In this document: positions 22,062 to 32,342 of the stretch, one piece after another | How positions within the stretch are numbered: position 1 is the first letter of the stretch | Layout: every line of letters starts with the position of its first letter | NCBI RefSeq assembly: GCF_024679245.1 | Contig: NC_090186.1 | Coordinates: 45,189,756-45,253,755, forward strand | From: Pseudorasbora parva | Lineage: Eukaryota; Chordata; Actinopteri; Cypriniformes; Gobionidae | DNA length: 64,000 nt | Direction: 5' to 3' | The notes under the pieces: model-generated | What the model was told of the DNA's origin: nothing | Database searches by the model: none | Seen by the model: the letters and a program-made list of their open reading frames with translations, nothing else | Position numbers and translations under genes: made by a program

Positions 22062-22900
22062 TGTAACCCGAAATGTCCAAAAATGCACATTTACTGCGGA
22101 CTACTTTAAAAGATTAATGCTGCCTTCACGATTATGAGCTTGTTGTGTTCAGGTGCTTTGTTGTCGGAGAGAATGGAGGACGCCAAGTTCATACTTTTGT
22201 GCTTCTTGGGAAAATGTTATTTTAACACTATAACAATTTCAGTCATTTCCCGGTCCCAGAAAATCATAGAATCACTGACAAACATGGCAGCACAACACGA
22301 AAGCATATTGTTTATTATCACATTCACAATAAAGGCATAATGTAGACAAGATAAGGCTGCTTAAAGCCTAAAATGGTAGTTTTCAGCCATATAGTTTTAC
22401 AACTATCTAGATAGTCAGCTTGATCACTATTCTTGAATGATGGTCAACATGCGATTTTCGATGCGTTTGAAATACACAATATGCTTCAAATGATTATTTA
22501 ATTAATAGCCTACTTTAAAGACAAGACAATGAAATTGTTGCGGGGGAAAAAACGAATAAAACACCTGCCACAGCAGAAATTCGCATGAAATTCGTTTCCC
22601 ATCCGCCATTTTGAACGGTTATGCCACGCCCATCTCGGGAACTTGGGTATCAAAATTATTTCCGAACTTCCCAGTGGTAAACACGACATCAGAGCCCGTT
22701 CATGTGCAATTTTTACCTCGAAAACTTCCTTTACGATAATTCCGATTGCACGTGAAGGCAGCATTAAACCCAAAATGTCAAAATACTCAGATCTACTGCG
22801 GACTACTTTAAAAGATTAATGCCGGCTCTAAGTGCTATCGGAAGTTTCCTACTTCCCACTTCAGAAGTCGAGCTTGTTGTGTTCAGGTGCTGAGTTTTTC
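22062..22900. repeat. Local duplication flanking a TTAA-bordered inverted-repeat insert
   Basis: CTGCGGACTACTTTAAAAGA occurs at about 22094 and again at about 22797, and GAGCTTGTTGTGTTCAGGTG follows in both. Between them, TTAATGCTGCCTTCACG at 22115 is mirrored by CGTGAAGGCAGCATTAA ending at 22766. This looks like an element of about 640 bp with 17-bp ends plus a duplication of adjoining sequence. Confidence 0.55.
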
Positions 22901-23051
22901 AGTAGTGTTGATTTTTTGGTGAAATGCATTGAAACCAATGGGTCAAAATGACCCCTAAAGAGAGCAACACATTTTTATTAAAAGTGTCTCATATTTTATA
23001 TTTATTTAGTTACTAACAAGCTACACTAGAGGTTTGTGTTTCTTCATGATA

Positions 23052-23401
23052 CACTGTAAAAAAAATATATTAAAAAAAGGAAGTAACCTGGTAATTTGAG
23101 TTAATACAATGAACATTTTTGAGAACTGACATCTCTTTATTCAAATAGTATTAAAAGATTTTGTAAGCACAGTAATTGTGTTTTATTTGTAATAATGCAG
23201 TGAAACATGCCACAATTTCATGATTTATCACATTTTTTAATTTATTTATGTGGTTCAGATACAATATTTTGAGTTTCTATTTATTAAACCAATTTCCTTC
23301 ATTGTACTAACTCAATTTTTTTATTTCAAAGAACTCAACATTTTAAGGCAACCAGGTTACTTACTTTTTTAAGTTAAACCAACAGTATTTTTTTTACAGT
23401 G
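23052..23401. mobile_element. TA-flanked MITE, family 2 (CACTGTAAAAAA ends)
   Basis: Starts CACTGTAAAAAAAATAT and ends TTTTTTTACAGTG with TA on both sides. Inner arms contain AAGTAACCTGGTAA and its inverse AACCAGGTTACTTACTT. Copies at 25078-25414 and 30684-31048 also sit between TA dinucleotides, pointing to a Tc1/mariner-type mobiliser. Confidence 0.8.
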
Positions 23402-23718
23402 TAGAGTTTTCCATAGTGCTGACTTTTGGTGAACCGCATGGAAACACTGGGTCAAATTATCCCTAACACAAAGCAAGGAACAACTTTTTAAATTAGTTCT
23501 TATATTTTTCGAGCTACATTTAGAGATTTATGTTTTTTCATGACCAAATTGCCAGCCGAACACAAATGGCTCGTTTAGATCACGGCAGGAAGGGGATTAA
23601 GTCTCTTGACTGTAATGTGAATTCTGGCACCTCATTTCAAAGCCAGGTGATATTTTGCAAGGCTTCAGCCAATGAGCCTTCTAGATTTTGCAGGAAGTCT
23701 CTGGTGGACACATGGGGC

Positions 23719-23735
23719 TTCTGGAACATTCTTGA
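23719..23735 (+). promoter_or_regulatory. Distal heat-shock element of hsp90aa1.1
   Basis: TTCTGGAACATTCTTGA contains three consecutive perfect alternating pentamer cores (TTC, GAA, TTC) and a fourth that matches in two of three (GAT). It lies about 180 bp upstream of the TATA box. An inverted repeat array of this kind is the HSF1 binding site. Confidence 0.8.
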
Positions 23736-23792
23736 TTGACAGACACTTCTTGTGACTCCCTGTCCCAAAAAGGACAGAAGGGGTCTATGGTA

Positions 23793-23832
<40 letters not shown>
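23793..23832. repeat. CA microsatellite inside the hsp90aa1.1 promoter
   Basis: About 20 CA dinucleotides lying between the distal (23719) and proximal (23867) heat-shock elements. Confidence 0.95.
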
Positions 23833-23834
<2 letters not shown>

Positions 23835-23866
23835 ACTTTAGCACTCCTATCTGCAGTGGGCATTCC

Positions 23867-23920
23867 TTCTGGAAGTTTCTCAATGGGGGTTTCGAGAAAC
23901 TTTGCTCACATGTATATAAA
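23867..23920 (+). promoter_or_regulatory. Proximal heat-shock elements and TATA box of hsp90aa1.1
   Basis: TTCTGGAAGTTTC (23867-23879) has three perfect HSF pentamer cores. A second element, TTCGAGAA (23891-23898), has two. TATATAAA follows at 23913-23920. Transcription should start near 23945. A CCAAT at 23669-23673 lies further upstream. The arrangement predicts strong heat inducibility. Confidence 0.85.
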
Positions 23921-23944
23921 GGCTAATGTAGGCCCTCTTCTTGG

Positions 23945-24050
23945 CAGATAAAGCGAAAGCAGCGACGAGAAGCCAGCGAACTCAAACCAAACTCAAGTGG
24001 AGTAGATCTCCAGACGCCTGAGAATATATATCACAAAGACAATCATCAAG
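23945..24050 (+). other. hsp90aa1.1: hsp90aa1.1 noncoding exon 1 (predicted)
   Basis: The sequence downstream of the TATA box ends AATCATCAAG followed by the donor GTATGG at 24051. hsp90aa1 genes of vertebrates carry a noncoding first exon, and the start codon here lies immediately after the next acceptor (26555-26557). The 5' end is estimated from the TATA position. Confidence 0.7.
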
Positions 24051-24194
24051 GTATGGAATAACTTACTGCGTTTGCACTCGCTTCAGTCATTAGAAGGGCA
24101 TTAATTTCTGATTGTTTGCATTTTCTTTAAAGCTTTACAATTTAACCATCAGTCCATTTTTCGAGCACAGGCCTGAAAGTGGCTTTTCCAATTG

Positions 24195-24633
24195 AATCCT
24201 GAATGCTTTTAGAGCACACACACCAAAGATTGGACACTTTTGAAAGCAGATTACTGTAGTAAGTAAAATTACGTGAGATATTTTTGCTTGTTTTCTGGGG
24301 AAAATTTCAAAATAAAACTGGCAAAATAATTTTATTTCTGTTCAGAAACAAGAAACAAGATTTCAATTAGAAATAAGATTACTTTTCTCACCCCATTGGC
24401 AGATCATTTTGCCTGTTTTAAGCAAAAACTCACTTCTTTTAGATTTGATTTTCAACAAAACAAGAATAAATATCTCATGTCGTTTTACTGATCTAGTAAA
24501 TGCATCTTGATTTAAGAATTGTCAGATATTTAGACTAGAAACAATACAGAATTAATAAGTAATCCTGAATCCTGAATGCTTTGAGAGCAGACACACCAAA
24601 GATTGGACACGTTTGAAAGCAGATTATTGTAGA
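24195..24633. mobile_element. Truncated family-1 MITE between duplicated flanks
   Basis: A partial family-1 palindrome (about 24258-24550) has lost its outer ends but keeps CTCACCCCATTGGC and the AGATTTCAAT-type centre. It is bracketed by two copies of a stretch of about 60 bp containing ACACACCAAAGATTGGACAC (24219 and 24591), which is far too long for an ordinary target-site duplication. Confidence 0.65.
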
Positions 24634-24850
24634 TATTATAATATTGCATATAGAGCACATGCAAGCCGAGGGAAAAGACGAGGCCAATGACAGCTGTGGC
24701 TTTTCAATGGGAGGAACCCAAAACAACGTCATCCTAAAATAGAGAATAGCTCAAATTACACTGGTAAAAACCAACAAAATGGCGTGAAAAGGATAGTTTG
24801 GGTCGCATTTGCCTCCTGGTTCTGTGGATGGACATGTGACACCCCACACG

Positions 24851-24851
<1 letters not shown>

Positions 24852-24947
<96 letters not shown>

Positions 24948-24992
24948 ACTCACAGTGACAGGTGCTGGACATGTGACACACACACACACACA
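24852..24992. repeat. CA microsatellites in hsp90aa1.1 intron 1
   Basis: Two CA tracts (about 24852-24948, nearly pure, and 24976-24992) with the duplicated phrase gtgacaggtgctgg / gtgacatgtgctgg alongside. Confidence 0.93.
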
Positions 24993-25077
24993 CTCAAAGT
25001 GACATGTGCTGGCCATTCTACAGCTATAGAGGGTCCTCAGCTGTTGAATAGCATATAAAAAGTACCAATGTTTATTA

Positions 25078-25414
25078 CACTGTAAAAAATATTGTTGGTT
25101 TAACTTAAAAAAGTAAGTATCCTGGTTGCCTTAAAATTTTAAGTTTATTGAAATAATTTTTTTTAGTTGATACTATGAAAGAAATTGGTTTAATAAATGG
25201 GAAAAAAATTGATAAATTAAAAAAAATACCACAATTTGGCATCCCAAATAAAACAATTACCCAATATGCTTACAAAATCTTTTAATATTATTTAAATAAA
25301 TGTTGTCGATTCTCAAAAACGTTCATTGTATTAACTCAAATTTTTAATTTCAATGAACTGAAAATTTGAAGGCAACCAGGTAACTCATTTAAAAAAAAAA
25401 AAATGTTTACAGTG
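25078..25414. mobile_element. TA-flanked MITE, family 2, inverted relative to the 23052 copy
   Basis: CACTGTAAAAAATATTG to GTTTACAGTG with TA on each side. The arm AAGTAAGTATCCTGGTTGCC is paired with GGCAACCAGGTAACTC. Confidence 0.78.
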
Positions 25415-25562
25415 TACTTATTTTATACCTTTGTTAGTTATGATTATCTAAATTTTTAATTCAAAGGAAATTTTGTGATTTGAGACGGGAGATAAACATT
25501 AAAAAAAATATGTTTCTTCCTCAGAAAAGCGACAGCTGTCACGCATACTTTCTGAACAGCTT

Positions 25563-26495
25563 AATTGTGAGATATAAAGTCATAATGACGGGTTATAACG
25601 TCCTAATTTTAAGGTATAAAGTCAAAATTGCGAGATATAAAGTCATAATTGTGAGTTATAAAGTCAGAATTTCAAGATATAAAGTCAGAATTGTGAGATA
25701 TAAAGTCATAATGACGGGTTTTAAAGTTATAATGACGGGTTATAAAGTCATAATTTTAAGATATAAAGTCAAAATTGCGAGATATAAAGTAAAAAATTGC
25801 GAGATATAAAGTAAAAATTGCGAGATATAAAGTCATAATGACGGGTTATAAAGTCATAATTTTAAGATATAAAGTCAAAATTGCGAGATATAAAGTAAAA
25901 AATTGCGAGATATAAAGTCAAAATTGCGAGATATAAAGTCAAAATTGCGTGATATAAAGTCATAATTGCGTGATATAAAGTCATAATTTTAAGATATAAA
26001 GTCAAAATTGCGAGATATAAAGTCAAAATTGCGAGATATAAAGTCAAAATTGCGAGATATAAAGTAAAAAATTGCGAGATATAAAGTCAAAATTGCGAGA
26101 TATAAAGTCAAAATTGCGAGATATAAAGTCAAAATTGCGAGATATAAAGTCAAAATTGCGAGATATAAAGTCAAAATTGCGTGATATAAAGTCATAATTG
26201 CGTGATATAAAGTCATAATTTTAAGATATAAAGTCAAAATTGCGAGATATAAAGTAAAAAATTGCGAGATATAAAGTCAAAATTGCGAGATATAAAGTCA
26301 AAATTGCGTGATATAAAGTCATAATTGCGTGATATAAAGTCATAATTGCGTGATATAAAGTCATAATTGCGTAATATAAAGTCAAAATTGCGAGATATAA
26401 AGTCATAATTGCGAGATATAAAGACATAATGACGAGTTATAAAGTCAGAATTATGTGATATAAAGCCAGAATTCCCAGATATAAAGTCCTAACTG
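25563..26495. repeat. 21-bp minisatellite at the end of hsp90aa1.1 intron 1
   Basis: About 44 copies of gagatataaagtcaaaattgc and variants (cataatt, gacgggtt, occasional one-base insertions shifting to 22 bp). It ends only about 60 bp before the exon 2 acceptor. Both strands are largely stop-free because the unit is a multiple of three; the open frames are not genes. Confidence 0.95.
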
Positions 26496-26557
26496 AGAGC
26501 CCAGCTATATTAGAGCTTTATGTCTCAGAATTGAGTTTGGTTGATTATCTCCTGCAG

Positions 26558-29500
26558 ATGCCTGAGAAAGCCGCCCAGCCCGTGATGGAGGAGGAGGCGG
26601 AGACCTTCGCATTTCAGGCTGAGATCGCTCAGCTCATGTCCCTGATCATCAACACCTTCTATTCCAACAAAGAGATCTTCCTCAGAGAGCTCATCTCCAA
26701 CTCTTCAGATGTGAGTCACAAATCCACCATAACCAAAGGTTAAACATTTGCAGTTATTTCAGAGGCCTAATGTTGTATGCGTCTTTAAAACAGGCACTGG
26801 ACAAGATCAGGTACGAGAGCTTGACAGACCCGAGCAAACTTGATTCATGCAAAGACCTGAAGATTGAACTCATCCCCGATCAGAAAGCTCGCACGCTCAC
26901 GATCATTGATACCGGCATTGGCATGACCAAAGCGGACCTCATCAATAATCTGGGCACCATCGCCAAATCTGGCACTAAGGCCTTCATGGAGGCTCTGCAG
27001 GCGGGAGCGGACATTTCCATGATTGGTCAATTTGGTGTGGGTTTCTATTCCGCCTACCTGGTGGCGGAGAAAGTCACGGTCATCACCAAACATAATGATG
27101 ATGAGCAGTACATCTGGGAATCTGCAGCTGGAGGATCCTTCACCGTTAAACCTGACTCTGGTATGAGCTCTTCGACCAAATGGATCTTTACTCATAAAGT
27201 AGGGTGGTCAGGACACTTTATCCAAGTCATCTCAGTGGCAAAAAGTGTCCCAATCACCCTGAACTAACCCTAAATAGGGCTGTGAATCTTTGGGTAGAAT
27301 AGAAAGGAAAGCCTTCTTTGTTCTCTTTATTTATTATTATTCCTTCTGATGATTCTGAAAGTAAACGCGCCGGTGTTTCTTAATGTAAGAATTTTTCGAA
27401 ATATTGACTGCCTTGATTAAACGAGTGAATCGTTACACCTCTACTACTACATGACTAACCGTGCTTTCCAATTATAGGCCAATCCATTGGACGTGGTACC
27501 AAAGTCGTTCTCCATCTTAAAGAGGACCAGTCTGAATACGTTGAGGAGAAGCGCATCAAGGAAGTTGTGAAGAAACACTCTCAGTTCATCGGTTATCCCA
27601 TCACGCTCTTCGTAAGTGCCTCAACTTTGGTGCATTTACTAAAAACATCCCAATGCTTCCATTGCCCACATTAAATAACATAATGATATCTTGCAGATTG
27701 AGAAACAGAGAGAGAAAGAGGTTGACCTTGAAGAGGGAGAAAAGGTGGAGGAGGTGGAAGGTGGCGATGACAAAGATAAACCCAAGATTGAGGACTTGGG
27801 GGCTGATGAGGATGAGGACTCCAAAGATGGCCAGAACAAGAGGAAGAAGAAGGTCAAGGAAAAGTACATTGATTCTCAGGAGCTCAACAAGACCAAACCC
27901 CTGTGGACCCGCAACCCGGACGATATAACCAACGAGGAGTACGGCGAGTTCTACAAGAGTTTAAGCAACGATTGGGAGGATCATCTGGCCGTCAAGGTTG
28001 GTAGTCAGAAATGTGGTATAAAAATTGACTTTTTTTTTTTGGTGAGAAGACCAACAATCTTCTTGTTGTTCCAGCACTTCTCGGTTGAGGGCCAGTTGGA
28101 GTTCCGGGCTCTGTTGTTTATCCCCAGAAGAGCCTCCTTTGACCTTTTCGAGAACAAGAAAAAGAGAAACAACATTAAGTTATACGTGCGTAGGGTCTTC
28201 ATCATGGACAACTGCGACGAGCTCATCCCAGAGTACCTCAGTAAGTGTCTCAAGAGTTGATTATTAGCGTTGTACTACTCGAGACCAGTCTTAAGATAAT
28301 TTTTTGAAGGTCTTAGTCTTGAGACTGGTCTTAAGACCATTTGTTTAAAGGTCTTGGTCTTGAGACCGGACTTAAGACCATTTGTTGAAGGTGTTGAGAC
28401 CGGTCTTAAGAACTTTTTTGAATGTCTTGGACTTCAGACCAGTCTTAAGACCATTTGTTGAAGGTCTTGGTCTTGAGACCGGTCTTAAGATCATTTGTTG
28501 AAGGTCTTGGTCTTGCGACCGGTCTTAAGACCATTTTTTGAAGGTCTTAGACTCAAGACCAGTCTTAAGACCATTTTTTGAAGGTCTTTAGACAGTTCTT
28601 AAGACCATTTTTTCTAGTTCTTAGTCTTGAGACCGGTCTTAAGACCATTTTTTGGTCTCAACCCCTCAAAGTCTTGGTCTTGTCTTGGTCTCGGCATACT
28701 ATTGATTATGAATGATTCCTAGACACTATACATTGGATAATGGCATGACCCAAGAGTTAACGAGTTCATCTTTCCCAACAGACTTCATTAAGGGTGTTGT
28801 GGACTCTGAGGATCTGCCATTGAACATCTCCAGAGAAATGCTTCAACAGAGCAAGATCCTGAAGGTGATCCGCAAGAACCTGGTCAAGAAGTGTCTGGAG
28901 CTCTTCACCGAACTCGCAGAGGACAAAGACAACTACAAGAAGCTTTATGAGCAGTTCTCCAAGAACATCAAGGTATGTGTGCTTTTCGAGTAACTCACAG
29001 ATGTGTTATGAATATATCCAAAGCTAAAACGCCTTTCTATTCTAGCTCGGCATCCATGAGGACTCTCAGAACCGCAAGAAACTCTCTGAGCTTCTTCGCT
29101 ACTACACATCGGCTTCTGGAGACGAGATGATTTCCCTCAAGGATTACGTGTCTCGTATGAAGGACACCCAGAAGCACATCTACTACATCACCGGTTAGTA
29201 GACGGTTCATGAATTTAAAGGGTTATTTCACCCAAAAATGTAAATTGTGTGATTAATTCCTCCTGTGGTTGTCCAGCCGTCAGACCTCCGCTCATCTTCA
29301 CACACAGATGAAGATATTAGTGTTGAAATCCGATGGCTCAGAAAGGCCTTCATTGACACCAATGTCATTTCCTCTCTCAAGACCCATAAAGGCACTAAAG
29401 ACGTCGTTACAAAGCCCATCTCACTACAGCGGCTCTACAATCATTTATGAAGATGCCAGAATAGAGTTAGTGCGCAAAAACACTAAATAACGACTAATAT

Positions 29501-31863
29501 AGTGATGGCCGATTTCAGAACAAAGCTTCAAGCCGTTATGAGTCAGTGAATCGATTCATGATTCGGATCACCAAAGTTAAGTGATGTCAGCAGTTTGACT
29601 CATGATCCAAATCATGAATCGATTCACTGACTCATAACGGCTTGAAGCTTTGTTTTGAAATCGGCCATCACTATAAAAGTAGTTATTTTGTTTTTTTGCG
29701 CACAAAAACTCAACACAAATATCTTAAACTGTGTCTGAAGATGAACAAAGATCTTACGGGTGTCCAACCACAGGAGGAATTAATGACAGAATTTTTATTT
29801 TTTGGTGAACTAACCCTTTAAGCATCTTTACCCAGAAAAACCAAATTGTCTTACAATTGTGAAAACTCTCCAAAGGCGAGACCAAAGATCAGGTGGCCAA
29901 CTCGGCCTTCGTGGAGCGTCTGCGTAAGGCCGGTCTGGAGGTGATCTACATGATCGAGCCCATTGATGAGTATTGCGTTCAGCAGCTGAAGGAGTTCGAT
30001 GGCAAGAATTTGGTGTCCGTGACCAAAGAGGGTCTGGAGCTTCCTGAGGACGAGGACGAGAAGAAGAAGCAGGAGGAGTTGAAGGCCAAATATGAGAACT
30101 TATGCAAGATCATGAAAGACATTCTTGACAAAAAGATTGAGAAGGTATTAGCATACTTATTACTAGATTAAGATTTTAAAGTGCTTTTTAGAACCGTCAA
30201 ATGATAATGAATATTTGGATCCAAACAGGTCACTGTCTCGAACCGGCTGGTTTCGTCCCCTTGCTGTATCGTCACAAGCACATACGGATGGACAGCCAAC
30301 ATGGAGAGGATCATGAAATCTCAGGCCCTGAGAGACAACTCCACCATGGGCTACATGACTGCTAAAAAGCACCTAGAAATCAACCCTCTCCATCCCATCA
30401 TTGAGACCCTCAGAGAGAAAGCAGAAGCCGATAAGAACGATAAAGCCGTGAAAGATCTGGTCATCCTGCTTTTGGAAACTGCCCTGCTTTCCTCAGGCTT
30501 CACCCTGGAAGACCCACAAACACATGCGAACCGCATCTACAGGATGATCAAACTCGGTCTTGGTAAGTTTGATGTCTATATGCCAACTTTAGTAGCTTGA
30601 TATTGCACCCTGCTCTTTGGGCATTGGTAATACCCTATAAAAAACCAATCACTCAACAAAATGTTTCTTCAATGGCATCGGTACACAGTAAAAATTAATG
30701 AAAAATGTTGGTTTAACTTTAAAAAGTAAGTAACCTGGTTGCCTTAATATTTTGAGTTTATTGAAATTAAAAATTTAAGTTGATACAATGAAGGAAATTG
30801 GTTTAATAAATAGAAACTCAAAATATTATTGTATCTGAACCACATGATGGGATAAATCAGGAAAATATCACAATTTGGCTCCGTCATCACAAATAAAACC
30901 CTCACATTTTCCCAATATGCTAACTAAATACTGTAATAATATTTGAATAAAGGTTGTCGATTCTCAAAAAGATTTTCAAATTTTAACTCAATTAACTCAA
31001 AATTTAAAAGCAACCCGGTAACTTATTTTTAAAATATTTTTTACAGTGTAGGAACACCTTTGTTCTATTATGGCGGAAATATCTGTTTTTTGGTGTTTTC
31101 GCACCGCAGTAATTGGGAACGATTTTAGTCCTATAGCAGCGCCTTTTGGGAGAATAAATTAGCTCCTACTTTAGGGTAGGGTCTCAAAACACATTTATAA
31201 ACAATCTAATTTTTAATGCATTTGTAATTTTGGAGTATTGGATTGGTAACAGCCCTGTATCTTATTATGAATTTATTGATCAAATGTATTAATTTAAAAT
31301 GAAAGATGAAGCATACATTTAGTAATATTGGGGGAAAATGATTTTATTAAGGTAAAAAACAAAAAAACATGGGATAAATATCAAGAATATATATATATAA
31401 TTTCGAGCCCTTTTTTTGGAACCCAAAATGTGAAAATCCTATTTTGGATTTTCAACTTTTATTTTTAAAATCTCCATGACACAGAAGTTGCGATTGTATG
31501 TTTTCCCCCTTTTTATGATGGATATCCAAAAAAAAAGGGTTTAGACTTGATTTTGTCCATTAGGAATTCATTGGATCGTTTTAATACGCATTTGCTGAGG
31601 GTTGACCCGCCCTCGCACCAGTAAACACGTCATAAGAGATTAATGATGTGCATGGATAAAAAGTAGAGTAGTACATTTTGATTTCATGATGACTTTAAGA
31701 TATAAAAATAATTTCTGAAGTGGCCTAATTATCTGTAATCTGTCCTCTTGCAGGTATCGATGATGACGACTCCACTGTAGAGGATATTTCTCAACCCGCT
31801 GAGGAAGATATGCCGGTTCTGGAGGGCGATGAAGACAGCTCTAGAATGGAGGAAGTCGACTAA
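26558..31863 (+). CDS. hsp90aa1.1: Heat shock protein HSP 90-alpha, tandem copy 1
   Basis: Cytosolic ATP-dependent chaperone for kinases, steroid receptors and, in zebrafish muscle, myosin. Ten coding exons: 26558-26710, 26794-27160, 27478-27611, 27697-27996, 28075-28240, 28782-28972, 29046-29193, 29876-30144, 30229-30562 and 31754-31863. Phases join throughout and give 723 codons plus stop. The N-terminal ATPase domain has [15 protein letters not shown] with the hydrolytic Glu (residue 44), IIDTGIGM with the adenine-binding Asp (residue 90) and [17 protein letters not shown]. An acidic/basic linker (about 214-270) precedes the middle domain and the dimerisation domain; the C-terminus is MEEVD, the TPR co-chaperone anchor. 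[16 protein letters not shown] in the linker and [16 protein letters not shown] near the end match zebrafish hsp90aa1.1 as I remember it. The start codon is the first base of exon 2. The exon ending at 27996 has an unusually weak donor, GTTGGT. Intact. Confidence 0.96.
28283..28690. repeat. Tandem repeat of about 40 bp in hsp90aa1.1, intron before coding exon 6
   Basis: About ten copies of a unit containing gaggtcttggtcttgagacc-type phrases: gaccggtcttaagaccattt then ttgaaggtcttggtcttga. GACCGGTCTTAAGACC-like cores are themselves partly palindromic. Confidence 0.85.
29219..29817. mobile_element. TTAA-flanked palindromic MITE inserted in hsp90aa1.1 (empty site in hsp90aa1.2)
   Basis: AGGGTTATTTCACCC to GAACTAACCCT, bordered by TTAA at 29215-29218 and 29818-29821. 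The equivalent hsp90aa1.2 intron reads catgaatTTAAacatcttta at 43056-43059 with a single TTAA and no insert. That gives exact element boundaries and a 4-bp target duplication. Confidence 0.88.
30684..31048. mobile_element. TA-flanked MITE, family 2, in hsp90aa1.1 last intron
   Basis: CACAGTAAAAATTAATG to TTTTTTACAGTG between TA dinucleotides, with AAGTAAGTAACCTGGTTGCC near the left end. Third copy in the window. Confidence 0.78.
31049..31753. other. Remainder of hsp90aa1.1 last intron
   Basis: Contains a stretch near 31090-31180 (TTTTCGCACCG, TTTAGTCCTATAGCAGCGCC) related to the end of the element at 9316. The rest is AT-rich with nothing supported. Confidence 0.4.
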
Positions 31864-32003
31864 AGAGTTTTAGTGGAAATCGCACTAAATTGTTAATGTA
31901 TTTAATGTTTTTATGTGTCTATATGTAGTTACCAGAATAATTTGATGTTCTGAGCTTTTCTAATTTAAGCTGTTTTTTTTGTAAACATGAGTTGAACATT
32001 TTT

Positions 32004-32009
32004 AATAAA
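32004..32009 (+). terminator. hsp90aa1.1 polyadenylation signal
   Basis: AATAAA (repeated as AATAAATAATAAATAAT) 141 bp after the stop codon. Confidence 0.75.
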
Positions 32010-32135
32010 TAATAAATAATAATAATTATGATCTGAAGTCTTTATTTCGCTACAACTTGAAGCAACAATCTAGAAATTTCATCTCCCTCACGCTGACCCC
32101 GCCCCCTTAACCGTTGTGGATGATTGACAGCTAAA

Positions 32136-32230
32136 CCCCGCCCCCCGCGCCCATTGGAAAGCACTGAGAAGATTCCAGAGATTTGTGGAACGTCCGCGTT
32201 CTCGAACTCTCCCAGCTGGACGTATATAAG
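32136..32230 (+). promoter_or_regulatory. hsp90aa1.2 promoter
   Basis: CCCCGCCCCCC (GC box, about 32136), CCATTGG (inverted CCAAT, 32151-32157), imperfect heat-shock elements (GAAGATTCCAGAG at 32168-32180; TTCTCGAACTCTC at 32199-32211, whose first two cores are perfect) and TATATAAG (32223-32230). It is only 273 bp downstream of the hsp90aa1.1 stop codon. The heat-shock elements are weaker than those of copy 1. Confidence 0.8.
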
Positions 32231-32254
32231 CGCGCCACCGGCGTAACGCACGCG

Positions 32255-32342
32255 CTACTTTACGCAAAGTGACAGTTGAGAAGAAAAGCCTCAGCTTTCA
32301 ACTGAAGCGGCTAATCTCATTCACTTTAATAAACCATTAAAG
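32255..32342 (+). other. hsp90aa1.2: hsp90aa1.2 noncoding exon 1 (predicted)
   Basis: Ends AACCATTAAAG followed by the consensus donor GTAAGA at 32343. The 5' end is inferred from the TATA box. It matches the position and role of exon 1 in copy 1. Confidence 0.7.

Noticed and set aside
25480..26427. Open frames of MTLYLAILTLYLAI type
   Set aside because: They are readings of the 21-bp minisatellite in hsp90aa1.1 intron 1.
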